Positions 20,992-28,563 of a stretch of 37,433 nucleotides of DNA are shown in pieces; within the stretch, counting starts at the first letter, position 1; each line of letters starts with the position of its first letter. The DNA is taken from positions 2,347,623 through 2,385,055 of the forward strand of contig FN649755.1 of the NCBI GenBank assembly GCA_000310025.1. Reading direction: 5' to 3'. The position numbers were made by a program, and so were the translations under genes. The notes below the pieces were generated by a model. That model saw only the letters and a list, made by a program, of their open reading frames with translations, was not told the origin of the DNA and did not search any database. The stretch is from Ectocarpus siliculosus. Its lineage: Eukaryota > Sar > Phaeophyceae > Ectocarpales > Ectocarpaceae.

Positions 20992-20994
20992 CTA
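20986..20994 (-). promoter_or_regulatory. Copia-B UAG-CAA-CUA stop with readthrough context
   Basis: On the minus strand an in-frame TAG (20994-20992) is followed by CAACTA (20991-20986), which fits the CAR-YYA readthrough consensus known from tobamoviruses. The site lies between GTFTPAK and QLVENAINAKWV, the same place as the stop in copia-A. Confidence 0.7.
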
Positions 20995-22119
20995 CTTCGC
21001 CGGAGTAAAAGTCCCTGCTTCCAACAAGCCATAAAACTTCCTTTGCATAGAGTCGCTCCAAAGGTGCCAGTACTCCGACGCCATGGCCTCTTTGTAGCTC
21101 TTGGGGACACGAAGGTCGTTGGCCTGGCAGTGAGGAAGGTCAGGGCGTTGCTCCGGCGGGCGCTGGTCTCGCAGCGTGGCGTCGATGTCTTCCCGGTTGG
21201 CGAGGAGCGTGGCAAATGCGAGTGGAAAGCCCGCTCCTCGAGCCCCCGGGTCCACCGCTGCGAGTGCTCCCGCCTGTTCTCCGGCCCCCGCTCCCCCCGG
21301 CTCTCCGGCCTCCGCCCCCCCCAGCTCCCTGCGCTCCTCATCCACCGCGCTCCGAGCCTCCAGCATCGACACCAGAGTGTTCTTGTCTAGCATCGAGATG
21401 AGTTCTGTGCTGTGCCTCGTGCCCGATCTCGTACGGCTTGGCAGCCGCGGGTCTGTCATACCCTCGGCCTTTGTACCCGGGCGAAGCTGCCGCATGGCGT
21501 GAGCCGTAAGTGGGGGCATCGCGGGGTCCGGCGGCGGCGGCTGGTCTGGATCGAGGGTCGCCGACGGTGAAGGCGAAGAGGCAGAAGACGGCTGGCCAGG
21601 GGCGGGTGTCGCCGACGGTGGCGGCGAAGTGGCAGAGGGCGGCTGTGAAGGCGTGGGAGCGGACGGCGGCGTGGTCGCTGGCGGCGGCGTTGCGGCAGGT
21701 GGCGTTGCGGCAGTCGAAGGCGTCGGTGCTGGGCCAAAGTTGATCGAGACGACCGGCGGCGTGAACGGGGGGGGTGTCGGTGCAGCGGTGATACCAGCGG
21801 AACCCCCCTCGCCGGCTGGCGCCGACGTCACCCACGACACGTTGTTGGTGTAGACGACGCGACCGGCGGACGCCTTGAGGACCTTGACGGTGCCGCTCGG
21901 GTGGTTGTCGCCGTCGTTCAGGTAGAAGCAGAGGGTGGCCTGGTCATCGAGCTTGGTGCGGCGATCCTCGCGCATAAAGCCGGGCTGGAAGAACGGCAGC
22001 ACGCGGAACGACCCTTGCTCGCCGGTGAACACGACCACGCCAAAAGGGTCCCCGTGACTGCACCGATGGTACCCTGCAACACACGAAATTCCCAACACGT
22101 ATCCCCCTGGGATCGTCAC
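20992..22119 (-). pseudogene. LTR-pol fusion frame: end of integrase plus linker
   Basis: An uninterrupted frame of 375 codons begins with ATG at 22119 inside the truncated LTR. It crosses the deletion junction at 22034 and continues as pol to the TAG at 20992. The first 29 residues (MTIPGGYVLGISC...) are LTR sequence. Then VLPFFQPGFMRE matches the copia-A integrase end (VVPFFQEGMMRV). After that come a long Pro/Ala/Thr/Ser-rich linker, a DIDATLRDQRPPEQRPDLPH block and the SYKEAMASEYWHLW lead-in of the copia RT family. In copia-A the frame is broken within this region, so this copy shows the original frame. Whether the fusion protein is made is unknown. Confidence 0.7.
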
Positions 22120-22149
22120 GACCAGATACTGCTGCGAGTATATCTAACA
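22034..22149 (-). repeat. Copia-B 5' LTR (truncated)
   Basis: The segment is 116 bp and matches 19254-19369 with two differences. On the minus strand it starts TGTTAGATATACTCG and is cut at 22034, where pol sequence takes over. Confidence 0.85.
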
Positions 22150-23104
22150 GCGGAAATACAAGAGTGGGTTGGGTTCCCGGGTTGTGGAAGCAAACCTGCC
22201 TGCAACAACAGAGAAGGCGGTGTTCTATTTCCTACGGTATCCCGCTCAACGTTTTTTCTTTTTTGCGACGTGTGGTTGCATATTTCTTTGCCACTGCCGA
22301 AAAAGACCGCTGGATCTTTACGAAGTCAATCATTCGCATTTATCATTTTACACCGAACGACGCAGGACGGGTCGACCTTCATCATTGTTGTTGTTGTTGT
22401 GTCTTCACATCATCAAAAACCGTTCCGATCTCTCTCTACCCAGTACCTTCATATGCCGTACGTGCTTATTTGTGGATTATACCTGTTGGAAATTGTAGGA
22501 ATCCCTACATTCCGAGAGAGCCATAGGTCGGCATCCGGCCTTTTCTGTATTTGTACAAGTATGCACAGTTCTTCTTGTGAGGTTTTGACGTTGCGCTTGC
22601 CATCGTCGCTTAAATATTTGATTTGTGTCTTCAAACCTTCTCAGTCGGCCTTCAAACTTCTTGTTGATAAGTCTCCGTGGTAACTTCTCCGCGCATGAGT
22701 CATACGCGGTTATCATGACCTGCGCTTTGACTTTCACGATGGGTATTTTACCTCCCCGTCTTGCATTGGTGAGTAACTGCGTTATACGGAAGGATCGTTC
22801 CACGACGCAAACGTCGACGTCTCCTTTTTTTTTTTTTTCCTTCGCACTCCTTCCTTGCCGCGGTTTTAACACCGACTTCGAACTTCGAACGTGGTGTGCA
22901 ATTTCCTCTCTTCGTACCTTCCTCGTCGGCCTTCTCCATCGTTATTTACATTATGTATACCTCGATTCTTCGCACCACTTCCTTGCCTCTCCCAACACCG
23001 TCCCTTCTTCCCGCCCCTACAAATCCTCTCCCCTTCTTCTTCTTCTTTCCTTCCTCCCGGACACTCACCACCACCGGTCCTAGATGTTGGCCCCCAGCCC
23101 CATA
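22150..23104 (+). repeat. R1 dispersed repeat, copy c, right part
   Basis: R1 sequence resumes at GCGGAAATACAAGAGTGGG, equivalent to about 12328 of copy a, and continues to CCCCAGCCCCAT. There it stops short of the GGGGGGCGGGG...CCTTAACCCTAGT end found in copies a and b. Confidence 0.85.
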
Positions 23105-23310
23105 TCTCCCTACAACTCCTACCGCTGGACATGCAACAGACTCCTGTTCGTAACACGCAACTCATTGTCGGTAGAGGGTACAAAGATTCATGACGCCTTC
23201 GCATATCCCGTTATCGACGTGAAAGCAAAAATAATGATTCTGAGATCAATCTCTGTATTTTAACACAGACGGGACAAAACATTTCCATAAACTTCAAAGC
23301 ACTCAAGAAG
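23105..23310. other. Flank between R1 and copia-A
   Basis: This is short noncoding sequence with no recognised signal. It is the left flank of the copia-A insertion point. Confidence 0.5.
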
Positions 23311-23315
23311 GTATA
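23311..23315. other. Copia-A target-site duplication, left (GTATA)
   Basis: GTATA precedes the 5' LTR and is repeated at 30613-30617 after the 3' LTR. Five bases is the duplication length made by Ty1/copia integrases. Confidence 0.9.
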
Positions 23316-23647
23316 TATTCGATATACTCGTAGCATAGCATGGGGGTGGTATATTGCGTATACATATGCGGGGATTGCAGTGACGAACTACGGAGGGACA
23401 AGAAGTTTCTTTGTGTTTTCCTTGGGAGTGTAGTAGATTGGTGGAGATTCATGGAGATTCGTTCTGGGTATTAAAGCGTTATGCGTGACTTGATGCCGTG
23501 ATGGAATGACGAGCTCAAGCACGCCCCCGATGAATACAACACGTTTTTCACCACGTCTACACGTCTTTACCTACCCGTGCGGCCCGTCATGGCCGAGCTG
23601 CTCTACGCTCCCATCACACACAACTGAGCCACCCGAATTATCGATCA
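23316..23647 (+). repeat. Copia-A 5' LTR
   Basis: The 332-bp LTR starts TATTCGAT and ends ATCGATCA. The start is TA, not the usual TG, whereas the related copies B and C start with TG. The end is the normal CA. The sequence equals 30281-30612 by eye. Confidence 0.95.
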
Positions 23648-23731
23648 CGCTAGCGTATGACACGTCGTCTACGAGATTCGAGTCGAGCTTAGTTTGGAGT
23701 ATCGCTTTGCGGCGATCAGCAGCAGCCACCG

Positions 23732-24878
23732 ATGAGCGACACCGAGCAAGATCGAGTGAGCGCCCGACTAGCAGAGGAGGAAGCCCGGATCAACTACTTG
23801 GTCGAACAGAGGGTAGAAGCAAGACTGGCCGAGATGTCGAGGCAAGAAGCAGAGGAGCGGAGGACAGATGACGTCCGGACCGGAAGAGAGCACGAGGATC
23901 GCCACCAGCAACACGCGGGGCGGCCATCGGCCAACCCGACGACCGACGAAATCGCCCGCACACTCGCCGACGCCCTCACCGGTCGACTTCACGTCTCATC
24001 AGGGGACATGGGTAGAGTACCCATTAACGCAGGGACGGTTCGAATGACTGAGACTAAGCGCCTAGCGCCTTGGGATGGTGTTTTCAAGCAAGGGGAGGAT
24101 GAGCAGGCTAAGTTTTTGATTTTTCGATCGAACATGGTAGCTATGTTTGCCCAGGAAGGAGTGCGTGACGTAGTACTGACTGAAGAAAAAATTCCAGTTG
24201 GGAAAGAAGGCGTGAGCATGGAGGAGATGCGTAGGGTGCATTCGAGTGGACGGGTAGAAAAGGCAATAACGGCGTGGAACCTGCTGATCACGACAGTGAC
24301 ATACATGCCAATCCTAACCCAGATCATCGCCGATGGGAGTCCTAGTGGAGGTTGGAAGATATTCCTCAATTATTACGAGCCGCGTGCCAGGGCCGAAAAA
24401 GAAAGGCTGTCATCTCAATATCACGCTCTTGAGATGAAAGTAGGGGAGACCCCGCAAGAGTACTTCGGGAGATTTGCTGTTTTGCGCAGTAGGCTCGCCT
24501 CGCACGGTGTTGTTTTCTCCGACGATGATGCCAATGCCCACATGGTATACCACCTTTCCGACGAGTACTCGGTAGAGAAGAAGATTCTGACCATGTCACC
24601 GATTCCCCCCTCGCGCGAGACAATTGAAAAGGCTGTGCGAGATGCTCATGCGGACTCGGTTCGCCGTCGGGAGGGGGAACCGAAGAATGGCGCGGGGCAC
24701 GCGTTCGTCGCTTCCGGTGGCATCCGGGGCGATGGACGTGTCCAAAATGGGTCGAGTGGAAACGGCGGGGGTCAGGACGGAGACGGAGGCGCCCGGAGTC
24801 GGAGCAGGAGCAGGGTGAGAGGAAACAAGAAAGGCGGAGGTGAGAGAGGAGCCGACAACGACCACTGCTACCTACATC
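23732..24878 (+). CDS. Copia-A Gag (capsid-nucleocapsid)
   Basis: The frame starts at ATG 23732, 84 bp after the LTR. Residues 1-60 are highly charged and probably coiled-coil (ARLAEEEARINYLVEQRVEARL). Residues 100-310 form the helical Gag core, with blocks such as ITAWNLLITTVTYMPILTQI, WKIFLNYYEPRARAEKERL and YFGRFAVLRSRL, similar to copia-type Gag proteins that package element RNA into particles. An Arg/Gly-rich stretch and the start of a zinc knuckle (C at 24866, H at 24875) follow. The rest of the knuckle (H at 24891, C at 24906) lies in the +1 frame, so the meaningful Gag frame ends near 24878. The original frame stays open to 25204, but only as an artefact of the CAG-rich region. Confidence 0.85.
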
Positions 24879-24908
24879 CGCGCCTTGTTCCACACCAACG
24901 CCCAGTGC
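24866..24908 (+). other. Zinc knuckle split by a +1 frame change
   Basis: In the gag frame the codons give CYLH; in the +1 frame they give LFHTNAQC. Together they form a CX2HX4HX4C-type knuckle if the ribosome or an ancestral sequence skips one base around 24878-24884. The site does not look like the Ty1 slip sequence CUU-AGG-C. A one-base insertion or a sequence error is the simplest explanation; programmed gag-pol shifting cannot be excluded. Confidence 0.6.
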
Positions 24909-27642
24909 TACACCCAGCGCGACCGTCGGAAGGAGCAGGAGCAGCAGCAGCCCCAACAGCAGCAGTCTCAGCAACAGCAACCCCAACAGCAGCAGTCTCA
25001 GCAACAGCAGCCTCAGCAACAGCAGCCTCAGCAACAGCAACTTCACGGACCGCCGCCGCAGCAGCCGAGCTACAGTGGGGGGGGCTGGGGCGGTGGGCCT
25101 CAGCACGGACCTCACAGCGGCTACGGAGGACAGCATCAGCACAGGTATGCAGCGCCCCCTCGTCCTCCACAACCGCCTTGGCGGCCTCCGTACGGGCACG
25201 CTAATGTGATGCACGCGTATAGTACTATGCCCTACGGGGGGCCCGCGAATGGTACCGAGTATGGCGGGTGGGAGCAGCAGCAGCAGCAGCAGCAGCCTTC
25301 GCCAGACTACTACCAGCAGCAGCCGTACTACCCGCCTCCGACACCGTACTACCAGCAGCAGCAGCCACCATCGCAGCCTCCGCCACCGCCGTCGTTTCAG
25401 CCGCAGCAGCAGCAGCACTCCACCCATGCCCCGCCCCAGTCGCCCTCTCCCGGAGCAGCAACCTATCCGCCTGGGCATCTCCACTCCCTGATGGCACACT
25501 TTGTGTCCGCTGACGAGATGAGTTCGCTTTCGGTTTCGAGTGATGTAAGCAGTGTCGCATGTGGTGATGATCTTGGCTTTGCTTTGTCTGCACAGAGTTG
25601 CGAATACAGTCCTGGTAGGGAGGTATTTTGGTCTGATAGCGGTGCAAGCAACCATTTTGTGAGTAACAGCTCCAAGATGTACAACATCTCGCCTGTCCCC
25701 CCCGGCAAAGAATTCATCAAAGTAGGCAATGGTGCTTATTTGCGCGTGGAGTGCGTAGGTAGTGTCAATCTGGCATTTCACATGGCAGGAGGTCGATCGG
25801 GAGAAGCGGATTTCTGTGTCCAATTGACAGACGTGTACGTAGTACCAGGGATTTCGTTCAACTTGTTCTCTCTGCACCACACGCAGAAAAAGCACAGGAT
25901 AATGTTGGATGAGAGGGGTGTGCACCTTTTCGGTGGTCGGCTTAGTTTCGCATACTCGGATATCGGATGCTCTCTATCGGCCACCCGCTTGCCTCCCTCG
26001 TACCACGACGGTGATGTAATCCCCTCTACCGTTGTCCCTCCCCCCGTTGTCCGCCAAGCGTCTCCGCCTGGTGTTGGTACTGGCCTTTTTGCGCAAAACC
26101 CCCCTCCCCCTTCTCAGATTTCAGGATCGGGTGCAGGATGCGGTCCGAGTTCCAGCTTCCCGTCCATCGGTCCCGCCGGTGTTGTACCTTCGGCTCCGAG
26201 CTTCCCGTCCATCGGTCCCGCCGGTGTTGTACCTTCGGCTTCGAGCTTCCCGCCCATCGGCGCTGCCGGTGTCGTACCTTCGAGTTCGAGCATCCCGTCC
26301 ACCACTTCCGGTGTAGTACCTCCGAGTGATGCTTCCCCGCCTATCGATGTTGATTTAGTGTCTCCGTCGATCCGAGATTTTCAGCCTGCCCTAGCCGCAG
26401 CCATCGCCTCATCCGACGTCCTGTCCCCCTCAGTCGTGAACCCGAATGTGTCGCGAGAGATAGAGATCATGCCCCTTGAGTCTCAGGATAATTTGCCTTT
26501 GATGGACATGAGTATGTTCTTGGATGTAGGCTTGATGAACGGACAGGACTCGGTCCCGCCGGGTGACTTTTATCCCGACCCATTTGGCGTATGTGAGTCC
26601 GTGAAGCCCCCCGTTGCGTTCGCTGTGATGCAAGATGAGTTGGACGTGCTCAGAGACTTTGTTGTCGAGTGCCGTGTGCAGCAAGATGTAGGTCCCCCCT
26701 CCCTTTCCCATGCTTTGGCGATTATCGCCCCCGGTGGTCCAGCGTTCACTGTAGGAAAACCCACGTCCACCATCGACATTAATCTGTTCCACGCTTCCAC
26801 CGGCCACGTGAATGAATTTCTGATGAGGGAAACCGCAAAGCAGCAGGGTGTTCAATTGGTGGGGGAACTGCAGCCATGCGTCGGCTGCATCGAGGCGAAG
26901 GGCAGGAGGGCCCCGGTGCCGCGGCGTGGAGTCACCCGCGCGGCGGTACCGTTCGGCAAGGTGCACATCGACATCACCGGCCCGTACTCTGAGGCGTTCG
27001 ATGGTTCTCGTTACCTGATCATGTTCGTGGACAGCGCGTCGCGGTGGCAACGGGCGTACGGCATGCGGGCCAAGAGCGACACCCTGACGTACACGCGGCG
27101 CTTCCTCGCCGACCTGAACGGCAACGGCACTCCGGGGTGTTTCCGCATGGACAACGGTGGTGAGTTCACCAGTGCTGCCTTCGTCGCGTTCTGCGACGCC
27201 GCTGGCATCCGGCGCGAGTACACCGCGCCCGACACCCCGAAGCAGAATGCGGTCGTCGAGAGCGCAATCTGGCGCGCTATGAAGGGGGGCCACGCCGCCC
27301 GTCGCCACGTCCTCTCCATGGGCCACGTCGACCTCGCCTCTATCCCCGGTATGGACGCCAACGGACACCGGCTATGGCTTGCATCGGCGATCTGGGCCTC
27401 CGGCTGCTTCAACCGTTCCGCGACGTCGGCCAACCCGGCCTGGATGTCGCCGTTCGAGGCCTTCTTCGGACGTAAACCGCCGCTCAACGTCGTCCCTTTT
27501 TTCCAGGAGGGGATGATGCGCGTGAAGCGCGCCAGCAAGGCGGACGTCCAATCCGTGCGTTGCTTCTACATGCACGGAGCGCGCAACCACTCCGCCGCCA
27601 CTGCCGTCGTTCTCCGCGCCGACACCGGAAGGATCTGCCTGT
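24879..27642 (+). CDS. Copia-A Pol part 1: protease and integrase
   Basis: Read in the frame that is open to 28082, the order is as follows. First come the Gag knuckle end and a Gln/Pro-rich tract (about 24939-25450). The aspartic protease follows, with FWSDSGASNHFV (Asp codon at 25635) and the VPGISFNLFSLH block. Next is a Ser/Pro-rich linker with four 45-bp repeats. Last is integrase, with an HHCC zinc-binding part (His at 26790 and 26805, Cys at 26877 and 26886) and the catalytic D-D-E: Asp 26970 (DITGP), Asp 27150 (RMDNGGEF) and Glu 27258 (ESAIW). Integrase ends with the VVPFFQEGMMRV block. There is no start of its own, so it needs Gag fusion. After 27642 the frame continues as nonsense. 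Confidence 0.85.
24939..25420 (+). repeat. CAG/CAA-rich tract encoding Gln runs
   Basis: Interrupted CAG/CAA repeats encode QQQPQQQQSQQQ-like runs and later EQQQQQQQPS and YYQQQQPP. The tract lies between the Gag knuckle and protease. Its other frames also stay open (poly-Ala and poly-Ser), which explains long overlapping open frames here on both strands. Confidence 0.9.
26154..26333 (+). repeat. Four 45-bp coding repeats between protease and integrase
   Basis: AGCTTCCCGTCCATCGG-like starts recur at 26154, 26199, 26244 and 26289, exactly 45 bp apart. They encode a 15-residue unit of the type SFPSIGPAGVVPSAP. The last copy is diverged. This keeps the frame and probably forms a flexible linker. 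Confidence 0.9.
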
Positions 27643-28557
27643 CCCAACAACGTCGTGTGGATCAACCGCCGCACCGCCGTGCCGGTGCCGGTACCGGCCA
27701 GCGGGGGGGGCTCTTCGGTCACCGCGGCGCCCTCGCCGGCCGCCGCCGTTCCTGCAGCCGCTGCCGCACCGCCACCGCCATGGGCATCGCGGACGTACAC
27801 CTACACCCCGCCCACAGCGACCACCGCTTCGCCGCCGCCCACTTCTCCGTCGATCTTCACAGGGTCCGGAGCCGCGTCGCCGATCTCCACGGCGTCTTCG
27901 AGTGCACCGCCGTCCACCGCAGCCACGCCGCCCCGTCCACCGCCGACACCCCCGCCCGCAAGCGCCGCCGCTCCCGCTCCCCATCACCCGCCGCTTTCAC
28001 AGCGAGCCGTCAGAGAATTGGGCGAGAAGGAAACCAGAGTGCATGGCCGTACGCGCGGCGACCGAGTGCGCTTCATGGATGAGCAACAGCAACCGCCGTC
28101 GCCGTCAGGTGGCGGCACCGCTCTCCAACACCGCCTTGGGCTGCTGTCGATGATGGGCAAGGATGCGCTCGTCTCGTCGCTCGCCACCCGGGAGGCCGTC
28201 GATCAAGGACGTCGAGACCTGCCACCGTCCGCCAGCATCGCCCCTCCCGCTCCCCCACCGCCGCAAGATACGAGTTTAGCAGGCCATGGGAGCGGGGGGG
28301 CCGCAGGAGCTGGAGGGCCGGGGGGCCTGCACATGTTCGCAGCAATGTTCGCCACCCGCGAGGACGTGGAAGCCACTCTTCGTGCCAAGCGCCCTCCTGA
28401 CAAGATGCCGGACCTCCCTCACTGCCTCGCCAGCGACCTCCGAGTGCCGAAAACGTTCAAGGAGGCCATGCGGTCTCAACATTCAGAGTTGTGGGATGAT
28501 GCAGTCGGTCGGGAGTTTTTCGGTCTGTTGGATGCAGGTACTTTTAGTCCGGTGTAG
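27643..28557 (+). CDS. Copia-A Pol part 2: linker up to the in-frame UAG
   Basis: After a +1 change at about 27640-27645 the homologous frame continues: PNNVVWINRRTAVPV aligns with copia-B TNNVSWVTSAP, which is uninterrupted there. The point is a CCC run, so one extra C is the likely cause. The stretch is Pro/Ala-rich and then conserved with copia-B in the DVEATLRAKRPPDKMPDLPH, DLRVPKTFKEAM and FFGLLDAGTFSPV blocks, which lead into the RT family domain (the TFSPV takes the place of the usual TWELVP). The frame ends at TAG 28555-28557. Confidence 0.75.
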   Translation, partial: PNNVVWINRRTAVPVPVPASGGGSSVTAAPSPAAAVPAAAAAPPPPWASRTYTYTPPTATTASPPPTSPSIFTGSGAASPISTASSSAPPSTAATPPRPPPTPPPASAAAPAPHHPPLSQRAVRELGEKETRVHGRTRGDRVRFMDEQQQPPSPSGGGTALQHRLGLLSMMGKDALVSSLATREAVDQGRRDLPPSASIAPPAPPPPQDTSLAGHGSGGAAGAGGPGGLHMFAAMFATREDVEATLRAKRPPDKMPDLPHCLASDLRVPKTFKEAMRSQHSELWDDAVGREFFGLLDAGTFSPV

Positions 28558-28563
28558 CAACCA
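28555..28563 (+). promoter_or_regulatory. UAG-CAA-CCA: candidate stop-codon readthrough site
   Basis: TAG at 28555-28557 is followed by CAACCA, which fits the UAG-CAR-YYA rule established for tobamovirus readthrough. The same frame continues without change through PVENFINAKWVFNCKADEYG into RT, so only the stop separates integrase from RT. Copia-B has UAG-CAA-CUA at the same position. The expected result is a Gag-protease-integrase product and a minor readthrough product that adds RT-RNase H. Confidence 0.7.

Larger units (their letters stand above)
19058..22149 (-). mobile_element. Copia-B: internally deleted Ty1/copia element
   Basis: The element has split R1 copy c, with GCGGA duplicated at 19053-19057 and 22150-22154: the 5-bp duplication typical of Ty1/copia. 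On the minus strand the order is a partial 5' LTR (22149-22034), the end of integrase plus a Pro-rich linker, RT, RNase H, a 3' untranslated part, a short polypurine tract (GAGCAGGGA) and a full 3' LTR (19369-19058). Primer-binding site, gag, protease and most of integrase are gone; the LTR is fused directly to pol. Two differences in the 116 bp shared by the LTRs make it older than copia-A. RT and RNase H carry frameshifts and a deletion. It is a close relative of copia-A. Confidence 0.9.

Noticed and set aside
24366-25925. Long minus-strand frame (519 codons) opposite gag-pol
   Set aside because: It is the complement of the CAG/CAA-rich region and well-supported gag-pol coding sequence, giving only Leu/Arg-rich low complexity.
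27372-28082. Long overlapping frames on both strands over the integrase-RT linker
   Set aside because: High GC removes stops in all frames. Only the frame matching copia-B is meaningful.
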